64,000 nucleotides of DNA from NCBI GenBank assembly GCA_002694465.1, contig NZMG01000026.1, positions 20,742-84,741 of the forward strand. The letters are read 5' to 3'. Source of the DNA: Flavobacteriaceae bacterium. GTDB lineage: Bacteria > Bacteroidota > Bacteroidia > Flavobacteriales > Flavobacteriaceae. The notes below the pieces were generated by a model. The model was not told the origin of the DNA. It saw only the letters and a list, made by a program, of their open reading frames with translations, and searched no databases. A program made the position numbers and the translations under genes. Below are positions 51,132 to 60,798 of this stretch, piece after piece. Position 1 is the stretch's first letter, and every line of letters starts with the position of its first letter.

Positions 51132-52601
51132 ATGGAAACCTTGACTTCTGCTTCGTGTAATACGGCTACCTTAACACCTTATATTCCCTCGGGACCCAAT
51201 CCGTGGACATTTTCAAAAGTACAACATGCCTATCGCAGAGTAGGCTTTGGTGCCTCTCCAAGTACCATCGATAACGGGCTTTCGCTAACACCCATTGACT
51301 TGATAGATACCCTAGTGGATGGTGCCGCTACCCTTCCTGCTACACCTGCTCCATTTTGGGGTTATTATGCAGTGAGTGATTTCGGAAATTTTGAAACAGA
51401 AAATGAACAATACATTCTCGATTGGCGCGTACTAACAGGGAATAACTTTATAACGCAGGAATTACGCGGACGTCTCACAGAGTTTTGGCTCAATCATTTT
51501 GTTACCGAGCTAGACACCTATTTCTATGCGCCTTATTTATTTCAATATTACAAGGTTTGCGAAACCCATGCCCTTGGCAATTTTAAAGATTTTGTTCGTG
51601 AAATTGGTATTACCCCAGCGATGTTGCTCTATTTAAATGGGTTTGAAAATACCAACGTAGAACCTAATGAAAATTATGCCCGCGAACTTTACGAACTCTT
51701 TACATTGGGGGAAGGAAATGGCTATACCGAAACAGACATTGTAGAAACTTCAAAAGCCCTCACCGGATATAATCACACCACAGAACCTGGAGCGCCATTA
51801 TATTTTGACCCAAGTACGTTTGTAGATGGAGATAAAACCATTTTTGGGCAAACAGGGAATTGGGGGTACGACGATGTTATCGATATTCTTTTTCAGGAAA
51901 GAGGCGCTTTAATTGCTCCTTTTATCTGCCGAAAATTATACCAATATTTTGTAAGTCCCGATGTCGATGCTACCATTGAAGCCAATATCATTCAGCCTTT
52001 GGCGCAAACCCTTATCAATAACAATTTTGAATTGGTTCCCGTTTTAAAGCAACTTTTTAAAAGCGAACATTTTTTTGACGAACGAGCGTTGGGTGTGGTG
52101 ATAAAAAGTCCTTTCGATCTTATTTTCAATTTTGTAAATGAGAGTGAATTTCCGTACAACGATGAGCTCATGGAGGCATTTTTGTACTTCGCAGGGACTC
52201 TAGGACAAGGCTTATATCAACCCCCCAATGTAGCGGGTTGGCAACGGGACGAAGATTGGATAAGCACTTCAACCCTAACCGGGCGATGGCAATTATTTGA
52301 AGCTTATTTAGGAACACTGTTTGGTAACGGCCAAGAAGAAACCTTTAGAGAATTTGCCCGAGACTTAAGTAATGACAGCATTGACCCAGAATTTATCACT
52401 CGAGTCATTGTCGATTACCTCAACGCAAAAGAACTTTTTACGGCTAGCGATTACGACATTGCAACCGATATTTTTAAATGGGAAGTTCCCCAAAATTATT
52501 ACGATGAAGGCATTTGGAACCTCGATTGGGAGTCTGCTCCCTATCAAGTGTATCTGTTATTAGTGCATATTGCCACCATCCCCGAATTTCAACTAAAATA
52601 A
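51132..52601 (+). CDS. DUF1800 family protein
   Basis: A 489-residue protein with the DUF1800 helical domain (HAYRRVGFGASPSTIDNGL; LTEFWLNHFVTELD; ENYARELYELFTLGEGNGYTETDI; GQTGNWGYDDVIDILF; FICRKLYQYFVS). No clear signal peptide. I use the ATG at 51132; a TTG four codons upstream is possible. It forms a two-gene operon with the DUF1501 gene 6 bp downstream, a pair conserved widely in Bacteroidota and other phyla. The biochemical role is unknown. Confidence 0.9.
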   Translation: METLTSASCNTATLTPYIPSGPNPWTFSKVQHAYRRVGFGASPSTIDNGLSLTPIDLIDTLVDGAATLPATPAPFWGYYAVSDFGNFETENEQYILDWRVLTGNNFITQELRGRLTEFWLNHFVTELDTYFYAPYLFQYYKVCETHALGNFKDFVREIGITPAMLLYLNGFENTNVEPNENYARELYELFTLGEGNGYTETDIVETSKALTGYNHTTEPGAPLYFDPSTFVDGDKTIFGQTGNWGYDDVIDILFQERGALIAPFICRKLYQYFVSPDVDATIEANIIQPLAQTLINNNFELVPVLKQLFKSEHFFDERALGVVIKSPFDLIFNFVNESEFPYNDELMEAFLYFAGTLGQGLYQPPNVAGWQRDEDWISTSTLTGRWQLFEAYLGTLFGNGQEETFREFARDLSNDSIDPEFITRVIVDYLNAKELFTASDYDIATDIFKWEVPQNYYDEGIWNLDWESAPYQVYLLLVHIATIPEFQLK

Positions 52602-52607
52602 CCTGCT

Positions 52608-54236
52608 ATGTGTAATCACGATCATCCTTTATTTCAGAAGAAAGAGAAAGAATCTAAAGACGAAAGAACCGTCCACGATCAAGAACATTTATTGTGGAAT
52701 CGGCGTTCGTTTATACAAGCGTTAGGCCTCGTAGGTGGAGGAAGCATGATGCTTGGAAGCCATACGGTTTCGGCAACTAAACCCTCACCCCTTTCGGTGG
52801 CGCTTGCCGAAAGTGAAAATGATCATATTTTGGTGATTATTCGCTTAGAAGGTGGAAACGACGGATTGAATACTATTGTTCCTGTATATGATTATGCCTC
52901 CTATGCCAATTTACGTCCAACGATACGCCATCAACAAAGTGATTTACTCAATTTAAATGCTGATTTTGCCATCCCCAATTATATGAATGCCTTGGAATCC
53001 GTCTGGGGAGATGGAAATATGAAAGTGGTGCATGGGGTAGGCTATCCACAACAAAATCTATCTCATTTCCGCTCTACAGATATTTGGGCTTCTACCGCAG
53101 ACACCTATGAAGAACCTACGGGTTGGTGGGGGCGCTATTTTGAAGATTTGTACCCAGATTATTTAATCAACCTCCCCGAAATTCCACCTGCGGTACAAAT
53201 AGGCAATGTAGGCAATCTTATTTTTGATGGAAATAACAATAACTACGCATTTACGGTAGCCAATCTGGAACAGTTACAAAACGTTGCTGAAAATGGGACG
53301 CTCCACGATGTGGTGAATATTCCAGACTGCGTCTATGGAGATAAGCTCCTGTTTATGCGAGCAACAGCAAACACGACGTTTTTATATGCCGAAACTATCC
53401 ACGATGCCTATACAGCGGCTTCAAATAATGCTGATTATGGTGAAGGCGATTTGGGGCAACAATTGTCAGCAGTGGCACGACTTATAAAAGGGGGATTGGG
53501 CACCAAAGTGTATATGGTTTCCTTAGGAAGTTTTGATACTCATGCCAATCAGCCAGAAAGACACCAGGAATTATTACAAGATTTATCAAATTCCATTAAA
53601 GCTTTTTATGAAGATTTAGCTGTTTCAGGAATGGATGACAAAGTTTTAGGGATGACCATTTCAGAATTTGGACGAAGACCTTACGAAAACGGATCGGACG
53701 GAACAGATCACGGTGCGGCTTCGCCTGTGATGCTTTTTGGCGCAGGACTTAACGGAAGTGGTTTTGTAGGCGAACATCCTGACATTAATGAATGGGATGC
53801 TAACGATAATTTAATCCCAACAAACGACTTTAGAGATGTGTACAATTCGGTGTTAACCAACTGGTTTTGTTTAGATCCCTCGGTGATAAATACCATCCTT
53901 TTAAATCAATCCTACGAAATATTAGATTTAGGAATAGAATGTCAAACACTATCCACAAATGATTTCAGTAATGTAAATCGATTTTCACACGTTCCTGTCT
54001 ATAAAAATAATACTGTGTATCTTGAGATGAATGTCCCATCCGCAGGACGCGGCACCATTGTGTTGTATGATTTGGTGGGACGAGAAATTGGAACCATCGC
54101 CAACCAACTCTTTTTCGAGGGCAGGCATAGTATCGATATTAAAGAAGCCATTGGCAAGCGATTAAGCTTTGGGCAATATATCTACCGAATTAGTTTGGGT
54201 GGGCAACATTATAGTAAATCGTTGATGATTAAATAA
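52608..54236 (+). CDS. DUF1501 family protein with Tat-like signal and T9SS sorting domain
   Basis: A 542-residue protein of the sulfatase-like DUF1501 family. A twin-arginine motif with hydrophobic stretch (WNRRSFIQALGLVGGG, Arg 32-33) follows a charged N-terminus. The core has IIRLEGGNDGLNTIVPVYDY, VHGVGYPQQNLSHFRSTDIW and SLGSFDTHANQ. The last 75 residues (NNTVYLEMNVPSAGRGTIVLYD; YIYRISL; HYSKSLMIK end) form a type A T9SS sorting domain. It is thus apparently exported by Tat and then by T9SS. Downstream is a strong terminator. Confidence 0.9.
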   Translation: MCNHDHPLFQKKEKESKDERTVHDQEHLLWNRRSFIQALGLVGGGSMMLGSHTVSATKPSPLSVALAESENDHILVIIRLEGGNDGLNTIVPVYDYASYANLRPTIRHQQSDLLNLNADFAIPNYMNALESVWGDGNMKVVHGVGYPQQNLSHFRSTDIWASTADTYEEPTGWWGRYFEDLYPDYLINLPEIPPAVQIGNVGNLIFDGNNNNYAFTVANLEQLQNVAENGTLHDVVNIPDCVYGDKLLFMRATANTTFLYAETIHDAYTAASNNADYGEGDLGQQLSAVARLIKGGLGTKVYMVSLGSFDTHANQPERHQELLQDLSNSIKAFYEDLAVSGMDDKVLGMTISEFGRRPYENGSDGTDHGAASPVMLFGAGLNGSGFVGEHPDINEWDANDNLIPTNDFRDVYNSVLTNWFCLDPSVINTILLNQSYEILDLGIECQTLSTNDFSNVNRFSHVPVYKNNTVYLEMNVPSAGRGTIVLYDLVGREIGTIANQLFFEGRHSIDIKEAIGKRLSFGQYIYRISLGGQHYSKSLMIK

Positions 54237-54256
54237 GTCAAAAGCACATAAATTTG

Positions 54257-54287
54257 AAAAGCATTCTCACATTGGGAATGCTTTTTT
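54257..54287 (+). terminator. Intrinsic terminator after the DUF1501 gene
   Basis: AAAAGCATTC (54257-54266) pairs with GAATGCTTTT (54276-54285), followed by T residues. Confidence 0.88.
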
Positions 54288-54302
54288 AGTTTTTAAAATG
54301 TG

Positions 54303-54310
54303 TATTTTTG
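54303..54310 (+). promoter_or_regulatory. -7 promoter box of metG, deciding its start codon
   Basis: TATTTTTG is an exact -7 match 16 bp before the ATG at 54327. Because the box lies inside the nine codons between a GTG at 54300 and the ATG, the GTG cannot be the start in mRNA from this promoter. Confidence 0.6.
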
Positions 54311-54326
54311 CCACTTAATACAGACG

Positions 54327-56399
54327 ATGAGCAATCCAAAACGATATACCATTACTGCCGCCCTTCCATACACCAATGGACCGGTACACATTGGACATTT
54401 AGCAGGAGTGTATGTGCCTGCCGATATTTACGCCCGTTACCAAAGGCTGCAAAATAAAGATGTTTTATTTGTTTGCGGAAGCGATGAACATGGCGTCCCT
54501 ATTACCATTAAAGCGAAAAAGGAAGGAATTACACCACAGCAGGTGGTGGATAAATACCATGCCATTATCAAAAAATCGTTTGAAGACTTCGGAATTTCAT
54601 TCGATAACTATTCAAGAACTTCTGCGAAAATTCATCATGAAACGGCTTCCGAGTTTTTCAAAAAATTGTACAACGACGGAAAATTTATTGAAGAGGTTAC
54701 CCAGCAATTATATGACGAAGAAGCCCAGCAATTTTTAGCCGATCGGTTTGTCATTGGGACCTGCCCAAAATGTGGGAATGAAGAAAGCTATGGCGACCAA
54801 TGTGAGCGTTGTGGTACTTCGCATAATGCTACCGATTTAATCAATCCGAAAAGTGCTATTTCAGGAAACAAACCTGTTTTAAAAGAAACCAAACACTGGT
54901 TTTTGCCCTTAGATCAATATGAAAGTTGGTTACGAGAGTGGATTGTAAAAGGACATCAAAAAGACTGGAAAACCAATGTGTTAGGGCAATGCAAAAGTTG
55001 GATTGACGACGGATTGCGTCCTCGTGCGGTAACTCGTGACCTAGATTGGGGAATTCCAGTTCCTGTCGAAGGCGCCGAAGGAAAAGTATTGTATGTTTGG
55101 TTCGATGCGCCAATTGGATACATTTCGTCCACCAAGGAATGGGCAAAAAGCGTAGGAAAAGATTGGGAGGCGTATTGGAAAGACAAGGATAGCAAATTGC
55201 TTCATTTTATTGGGAAGGATAACATTGTATTTCATTGTATTATTTTCCCAAGTATGTTGAAGGCCGAAGGTAGTTACATTCTTCCGGATAATGTTCCTGC
55301 CAACGAGTTTTTAAACCTCGAAGGCAACAAAATTTCCACGAGTAAAAACTGGGCGGTCTGGTTGCACGAATATTTGGAGGAGTTTCCCAATCAGCAGGAT
55401 GTGTTGCGCTATGTGCTAACCGCCAATGCTCCCGAAACCAAAGACAATGACTTTACTTGGTCCGATTTCCAAGCGCGAAACAATAACGAATTGGTAGCCA
55501 TCTTCGGAAATTTTATAAATCGTGTGACGGTGTTAACCCACAAGTATTATAACGGAGTGGTTCCAGAACCAGCAGCGTTTAACGAAGTGGACGAACAAAC
55601 CCTTGCGGCCTTAAAAACCTATCCCGATGTCATTGCCAGCTCCATTGAAAAATACCGTTTCCGTGAAGCTCAAGCCGAACTGATGAATGTGGCGCGATTA
55701 GGAAACAAATATTTGGCAGACGAAGAACCTTGGAAAACCATTAAAACAGACGAAGCTCGTACTCAAACGGTGATGTATATTGCCTTGCAAATTGCTTCAG
55801 CCTTGGCAATATTGAGTGAGCCCTTTTTGCCGTTTACTTCAAATAAATTGAAGGGCATGCTCAATGTCATTCCGAACGAAAGGGAGAAATCACTTTCTTG
55901 GAATTCCGTTTCAGATAACACCGAATTACTTAAACCAGGTCACACTATTGGGCAAAGTGAATTGCTTTTCAGTAAAATTGAAGATGAGCAAATTCAACAG
56001 CAATTAGCAAAATTAGAAGCCTCAAAAAAATTAAATGAAGCCATGAACAAAGAAGTTACGCCACAAAAAGATACGATTACATTTGATGATTTCAGCAAGC
56101 TGGATATGCGTGTGGGCACCATTATCGAAGCCGAAAAAATGCCAAAAGCCAACAAACTGTTAGTGTTGAAAGTGGATACTGGAATTGATGTGCGTACCAT
56201 TGTTTCGGGTATTGCCGAAAGTTTTTCGGCAGAAGAAGTCGTGGGTAAAAAAGTAACCGTGCTGGTTAACTTAGCCCCTCGTGCTTTGCGTGGGGTGGAA
56301 AGTCAAGGAATGATTTTAATGACCGAAAACACCGATGGGAAATTAGTGTTTGTGAATCCTGATGATGCAGGGGTTGAAAATGGTGCGACGATAAACTAA
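54327..56399 (+). CDS. metG: Methionyl-tRNA synthetase
   Basis: Charges tRNA-Met. 690 residues from the ATG at 54327. Class I motifs are [14 protein letters not shown] (HIGH) and KISTSKNW (KMSKS equivalent). The zinc knuckle [17 protein letters not shown] lies in the connective domain. A C-terminal EMAP/Trbp-type tRNA-binding domain (about 580-690, [21 protein letters not shown]) is present, as in the long dimeric form. Confidence 0.97.
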   Translation: MSNPKRYTITAALPYTNGPVHIGHLAGVYVPADIYARYQRLQNKDVLFVCGSDEHGVPITIKAKKEGITPQQVVDKYHAIIKKSFEDFGISFDNYSRTSAKIHHETASEFFKKLYNDGKFIEEVTQQLYDEEAQQFLADRFVIGTCPKCGNEESYGDQCERCGTSHNATDLINPKSAISGNKPVLKETKHWFLPLDQYESWLREWIVKGHQKDWKTNVLGQCKSWIDDGLRPRAVTRDLDWGIPVPVEGAEGKVLYVWFDAPIGYISSTKEWAKSVGKDWEAYWKDKDSKLLHFIGKDNIVFHCIIFPSMLKAEGSYILPDNVPANEFLNLEGNKISTSKNWAVWLHEYLEEFPNQQDVLRYVLTANAPETKDNDFTWSDFQARNNNELVAIFGNFINRVTVLTHKYYNGVVPEPAAFNEVDEQTLAALKTYPDVIASSIEKYRFREAQAELMNVARLGNKYLADEEPWKTIKTDEARTQTVMYIALQIASALAILSEPFLPFTSNKLKGMLNVIPNEREKSLSWNSVSDNTELLKPGHTIGQSELLFSKIEDEQIQQQLAKLEASKKLNEAMNKEVTPQKDTITFDDFSKLDMRVGTIIEAEKMPKANKLLVLKVDTGIDVRTIVSGIAESFSAEEVVGKKVTVLVNLAPRALRGVESQGMILMTENTDGKLVFVNPDDAGVENGATIN

Positions 56400-56424
56400 A
56401 GCTTTTTCTAAACTATTTACAGCA

Positions 56425-57456
56425 CTACTTTTTATACCTAAGTTTTTCACTCCGCCCTTTTTTAAAGATTTTATTGCTGTTGTGGATCCCCGATCGTAAT
56501 GCTTTTTGTTCTTCTAAAGGCAATTGGATGATTTCTTGACACTCAACCGAACAACATTCTTCCATTTGTGCTCTACAGGTATCGCACTGTATAAACAATA
56601 AATGGCATGCTTCATTAGCGCAGTTTACATGAGTATCACAAGGTTCGCCACACTGGTGACACTGCGATATAACGTCATCACTTATGCGCTCACCTCGGCG
56701 GTGATCAAAAACAAAATTTTTGCCTAAAAATTTATTTTCAAGCCCCAAGTTTTTCACTTGTCGTGCATATTCTATGATGCCTCCTTCTAGCTGAAATACA
56801 TTTTTAAAACCTTTATGTTTGTAATAAGCACTCGCTTTTTCACAACGTATACCTCCTGTGCAATACATGACTAGTTTTTTATCTTCTTTGTGGTCTTTTA
56901 GGTCTTCTTCAATTATATCTAAAGAATCTCGAAAGGTGTCAACATCGGGTGTGATAGCATTTTTAAAATGTCCTATTTCGCTTTCGTAGTGATTGCGCAT
57001 ATCGACCAAAACAGTGTCTGGGTCTTCAATTATTTGATTAAATGAAGCTGCATCTAGATGTATGCCTTTATTGGTGACATCAAAAGTAGCATCGTTTAAT
57101 CCGTCTGCTACAATTTTATCACGAACCTTAATTTTCAATTTTAAAAAAGATTTAAGATCCTGTTCTATTGCAATATTTAAACGCACATTTTCAAGAAAAT
57201 AAATACCGTCTAAAAAAGATTTAAAATCCTCAAATTTTTTGGCAGGTAAGGATAGTTGAGCGTTAATTCCCTCATTAGCCACATAAATACGTCCCAGGAC
57301 GTCCATCGCATTCCAAGCGACAAATAAATGGTTTCTAAATAGTTCTGGATTGCCTATATAGGCATATTGATAAAAAGAAAGTGTTAATCGGTCTTCGCCA
57401 GCTTGCTCTAATAATGCAGCTCTCTCATTAGCACTTAAGGTATTGTACAGTTGCAT
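56425..57456 (-). CDS. trhO: tRNA uridine(34) hydroxylase TrhO (rhodanese-type)
   Basis: A 343-residue YceA/TrhO-family protein that makes 5-hydroxyuridine at tRNA position 34 using oxygen. It has an N-terminal acylphosphatase-like region (VANEGINAQLS), the rhodanese loop VMYCTGGIRCEKA with active Cys, and a Cys-rich C-terminus (CHQCGEPCD; CDTCRAQMEECC) that may bind zinc. The start follows an exact -7 box TACCTTTG (57486-57493). It is convergent with metG. Confidence 0.93.
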   Translation of the reverse strand: MQLYNTLSANERAALLEQAGEDRLTLSFYQYAYIGNPELFRNHLFVAWNAMDVLGRIYVANEGINAQLSLPAKKFEDFKSFLDGIYFLENVRLNIAIEQDLKSFLKLKIKVRDKIVADGLNDATFDVTNKGIHLDAASFNQIIEDPDTVLVDMRNHYESEIGHFKNAITPDVDTFRDSLDIIEEDLKDHKEDKKLVMYCTGGIRCEKASAYYKHKGFKNVFQLEGGIIEYARQVKNLGLENKFLGKNFVFDHRRGERISDDVISQCHQCGEPCDTHVNCANEACHLLFIQCDTCRAQMEECCSVECQEIIQLPLEEQKALRSGIHNSNKIFKKGRSEKLRYKK

Positions 57457-57485
57457 GCTATACGTCTTTAAGGGTTAATTTTGGG

Positions 57486-57493
57486 CAAAGGTA
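57486..57493 (-). promoter_or_regulatory. Minus-strand -7 box (TACCTTTG) for trhO
   Basis: CAAAGGTA on the plus strand, 29 bp before the trhO start. Confidence 0.55.
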
Positions 57494-57609
57494 AGCATCC
57501 TTTTAATATTTAAAAAAAATAACAAGAAGTAAGAATCTTAAGGGGTTCTGACATATATCATATAAAGAATTTTTTACAAATTAGACCTTTGCACTTAAAA
57601 TAAAATATC

Positions 57610-58893
57610 ATGAATAAAAATTTAAAGATTGTATCTGTTGAGGAAGCTGTTGGCATTGTAAAATCTGGAGATAGAGTATTTTTCCAAGGTGCAGCCATGA
57701 CCCCAAATTACCTTATTAATCATTTATGCGAACGATACAACGAGCTAAAAGATGTTGAAATCGTTCAAATCCATACCGATGGGGATGCTCCGTATATAAG
57801 AGATCCCTATAATAAGGCTTTTAAACTTTATAGTTTTTTTGTAGGCTCCAATGTAAGAAAAGGTGTAAATACTAATAATGGTGACTATATTCCTATTTTT
57901 TTAAGCGAAATCCATTGGCTATTCCGTAGAAATATTCTTCCGCTGGATGTGGCTTTTATTCAGGTTTCCCCTCCCGATAAACATGGGTATTGTTCTTTAG
58001 GAGTTTCGGTTGATATTACCCTTCCGGCAGTTCAGAAAGCCAAAAAAGTCGTGGCATTAGTGAATCCTCAAGTGCCCAGAACTCATGGGGATGGGATTAT
58101 TCACGCGAGTCAGATAGATTTTGCTGTTACCATAGATCAGCCTATTCATGAGTCCCATAGCCAAAAACCTTCCGAAGTTGAAATAGCGATAGGAAAACAT
58201 GTGGCTAATCTTATTGAAGACGGTGCTACGTTACAAATGGGGATTGGGAATATTCCGAATGCAGTTTTACATAACCTCGGAAATCACAAGCGTCTTGGGA
58301 TTCATACCGAAATGTTTTCGGACGGGGTATTGCCCTTAATTGAAAAAGGAATTATTACAGGGGAAGAAAAAGAGATTAAAACAGGAAAAATTGTGACCAC
58401 TTTTGCTATAGGTTCCCCAAAATTATACGATTTCATTGATGACAATCCGTTAGTACACTTTAAAGAAGCTGGGTATACAAATGATAGCGCAATTATAAAA
58501 AGAAACCCAAAGGTTACAGCCATAAATAGTGCTATTGAAATAGATTTAACAGGTCAAGTATGTGCCGATACGATTGGTCCATATCAATACTCAGGTGTGG
58601 GTGGACAAATGGATTTTATTCGTGCTGCCTCTCTTTCTGAAGGAGGAAAACCCATTATAGCGATGCCGTCTACTACTAAAAATGGAATTTCAAAAATTGT
58701 TCCTCACCTAAAGTATGGTGCAGGGGTAACTACTACTAGAGCCCACGTGCATTATGTCGCTACTGAATTTGGAGTGGTAAATCTTTACGGTAAGAGTTTA
58801 AAACAAAGAGCAAAGGAACTTATCTCTATTGCACATCCCAATCATAGAGAACAATTGGAGAAAGATATTTTTGAACGGTTTTATAGTCTTTAA
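57610..58893 (+). CDS. Acetyl-CoA hydrolase/CoA-transferase family protein
   Basis: A 427-residue family I-type CoA-transferase (acetyl-CoA hydrolase/4-hydroxybutyrate CoA-transferase branch). GDRVFFQGAAMTPNYL at the N-terminus, LGVSVDITLPAV, the catalytic-Glu segment LGIHTEMFSDG, and GPYQYSGVGGQMDFIRAA near the C-terminus. It moves CoA between short-chain acids such as acetate and succinate or butyrate; the true pair is unknown. It ends just before a very GC-rich hairpin. Confidence 0.9.
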   Translation: MNKNLKIVSVEEAVGIVKSGDRVFFQGAAMTPNYLINHLCERYNELKDVEIVQIHTDGDAPYIRDPYNKAFKLYSFFVGSNVRKGVNTNNGDYIPIFLSEIHWLFRRNILPLDVAFIQVSPPDKHGYCSLGVSVDITLPAVQKAKKVVALVNPQVPRTHGDGIIHASQIDFAVTIDQPIHESHSQKPSEVEIAIGKHVANLIEDGATLQMGIGNIPNAVLHNLGNHKRLGIHTEMFSDGVLPLIEKGIITGEEKEIKTGKIVTTFAIGSPKLYDFIDDNPLVHFKEAGYTNDSAIIKRNPKVTAINSAIEIDLTGQVCADTIGPYQYSGVGGQMDFIRAASLSEGGKPIIAMPSTTKNGISKIVPHLKYGAGVTTTRAHVHYVATEFGVVNLYGKSLKQRAKELISIAHPNHREQLEKDIFERFYSL

Positions 58894-58898
58894 AAAAT

Positions 58899-58923
58899 TT
58901 GGGGCGGCCGCAGGCCGCCCCAA
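58899..58923. terminator. GC-rich bidirectional hairpin between CoA-transferase and ssb
   Basis: TTGGGGCGGCC (58899-58909) and GGCCGCCCCAA (58913-58923) pair perfectly over 11 bp with a 3-nt loop. It lies between the ends of two convergent genes; with A-rich sequence on the left and CTTT on the right it can serve both. Confidence 0.75.
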
Positions 58924-58944
58924 CTTTATACAGGATCTAATTCA

Positions 58945-59277
58945 TTATTTTCCTAACATAAGGAGTTCATTACAAACTACCTCAGTAGTATAGCGTTTTT
59001 GACCTTCCTTATCCTCCCAGGAACGGGTAGTTAATTTACCTTCTATGGCAACTTCCTTTCCTTTGGTTACAAAACTTTCAATGATTTCGGCCGTTTTTCC
59101 CCAAGCCACTACATTGTGCCATTGGGTGTCGGTTACGCGTTCACCTTTGTTGTTTTTGTAACTTTCATTAGTAGCAATAGAGAATTTTGCCAACTTTTTA
59201 CCTGATTCTAGGGTAACAATTTCAGGGTCGTTCCCTAGGTTTCCAATCAACTGTACTTTGTTTCTTAGTGTGTTCAT
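58945..59277 (-). CDS. ssb: Short single-stranded DNA-binding protein
   Basis: A 110-residue OB-fold SSB: NKVQLIGNLGNDPEI, KFSIATNESYKNNKGER, TQWHNVVAWGKTAEI and KGKEVAIEGKLTTRSWEDKEGQKRYTTEVV. It lacks the Pro/Gly-rich linker and acidic DDxPF tip of the main SSB, ending after the core (ELLMLGK). Flavobacteria often carry such a short second SSB. The ATG at 59277 is chosen to fit the family; a -7 box TATGTTTG lies at 59338-59345. Confidence 0.93.
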   Translation of the reverse strand: MNTLRNKVQLIGNLGNDPEIVTLESGKKLAKFSIATNESYKNNKGERVTDTQWHNVVAWGKTAEIIESFVTKGKEVAIEGKLTTRSWEDKEGQKRYTTEVVCNELLMLGK

Positions 59278-59337
59278 AATTTTAAATTTTAATGTTAAAC
59301 AGTTAATACTATCGACTCTTCGTTGAGTTCGACAGGA

Positions 59338-59345
59338 CAAACATA
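59338..59345 (-). promoter_or_regulatory. Minus-strand -7 box (TATGTTTG) for ssb
   Basis: CAAACATA on the plus strand, 60 bp before the ssb start; exact TAnnTTTG match. Confidence 0.5.
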
Positions 59346-59453
59346 GGGCAGGTTTTTTTTTTACCAAATTATTACGCATTTACTATCGGGTATTGTCGTT
59401 TGTAAACGTTTGCAATTAACTGAAACATTGCGAAGTAGGTAACTATATATAAG
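59346..59453. other. Intergenic stretch between ssb promoter and the IS end
   Basis: No ORF. Contains a short AAACGTTT palindrome near 59405 and the probable left flank of the IS1595-type element. Confidence 0.5.
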
Positions 59454-59682
59454 TTTACACTAAAAGGTGTAGTTTGATTTCGCTAAAGGACTTAGCATTT
59501 TTTTTGGAAGATAAATCATTGACCCTCAAAAGCGAAAACATACTTTTGACCTATTGGCAACGGTACTCCGTTAAGGATTTAATTCACGGCTTATAGCCTT
59601 TATTTAATAGAACGTTTTACACTTGGTAATGCCTGTCACATCATTAACCTTACCACACGCCCAAAAACGCAGTGCAATGTTT

Positions 59683-60798
59683 TTATTTCTTGTTTTCATT
59701 GGGGTTAAAATCAAGCCCCCTTTTTAGTTTCTTATTAAAGTCGGATAAAGGTTCTTGTATTCCTTTAAATACTTCTTTAGGTAATTTTCCATCCTTTACC
59801 CTCTCTATCATTTTGTCAAAGTCAGATTTAAACTCTTTGTCCTGTTTAATTCTAAACTTCTCATATTCCTTTTCGGCAAACTTTTTCGCCACTTCAGCTC
59901 TTATTTTTCCAGCATCTTTTAAAATGTCGTACTCATTGAAAATTAAAAAAGCATCTAATTTAGAAATCCAATCTTTCATTGACATTAATCTTCCTTTACT
60001 GGCTTGATTTTCTGCATAATCAAGATACATAGTAACAATCCTATTTAGTTCTGAAATTTCTTCGTGACTTAAATAATTTTTAGCTACTCCTACGTCAGAT
60101 TTTAGAATTTTACCCCCTTTTTTTTCATTCTTCCAACTTGTAAGCCCCATATAAGGCTTTTTGGAACTTGCCCGCAATTTAATTAATTCAGGAGCTGTAT
60201 GCTTTGTAATAGCATATTCTAATTTGTTTTGAACAGTTGCAAAAAATGTTTGAGTAATTTTTGCTTTAGGGTCATAATCTACTGCAGTAGCATAAATGTC
60301 TGTAATCTTTTGATAAAACCTCCTTTCCGATGCTCTTATTTCACGAATACGCTCAATAAGTTCATCAAAATAATCTTTATCAAATAAAGTTTTTCCTTGT
60401 TTTAGTCTATCATCATCAAGCGCAAAACCTTTTATTAAGTATTCTTTTAATATTTGTGTTGCCCAGATTCTAAACCTTGTGGCTTTAGGTGAGTTTACTC
60501 TATACCCAACAGATATAATCATGTCAAGATTATAAAAATCTAACTCCCTACTAACATCCCTTGTACCCTCTTTTCGAACTACTCGAATTTTTCGAGTAGT
60601 TGAACTTTTAGCTAATTCGCCTTCTGCATAAATATTTCCAATATGATAAGTTATTGTATTTTCTTCTACATCAAAAATTTCACTCATCGAACCCTGTGTT
60701 GCCCATACAGTATCTTCATCAAGAATTACTTGAATATTAGTCGTCCCTTCTTCCGTCGTATAAAAAAGAAAGTTTTTTTGTTCTTCTAAATTACCCAT
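59683..60798 (-). CDS. Virulence protein RhuM family
   Basis: A 371-residue RhuM-type protein. N-terminal FYTTEEGTTNIQV and DEDTVWATQGSMSEIFDVEENTITYHIGNI form the DNA-binding-like region; ELDFYNLDMIISVGYRVNSPKATRFRIWAT is the family signature. The C-terminal half is helical (YDPKAKITQTFFATVQNKLEYAI). The function of RhuM is unknown; it is commonly found in defence and genomic islands. It overlaps the transposase by 8 bp, so it is probably a passenger carried by the element. Confidence 0.9.
   Translation of the reverse strand: MGNLEEQKNFLFYTTEEGTTNIQVILDEDTVWATQGSMSEIFDVEENTITYHIGNIYAEGELAKSSTTRKIRVVRKEGTRDVSRELDFYNLDMIISVGYRVNSPKATRFRIWATQILKEYLIKGFALDDDRLKQGKTLFDKDYFDELIERIREIRASERRFYQKITDIYATAVDYDPKAKITQTFFATVQNKLEYAITKHTAPELIKLRASSKKPYMGLTSWKNEKKGGKILKSDVGVAKNYLSHEEISELNRIVTMYLDYAENQASKGRLMSMKDWISKLDAFLIFNEYDILKDAGKIRAEVAKKFAEKEYEKFRIKQDKEFKSDFDKMIERVKDGKLPKEVFKGIQEPLSDFNKKLKRGLDFNPNENKK

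Noticed and set aside
59466..59682. Gene inside the left end of the IS element
   Set aside because: No frame with start, stop and plausible composition was found; only repeated TTTACACT-like segments are seen.
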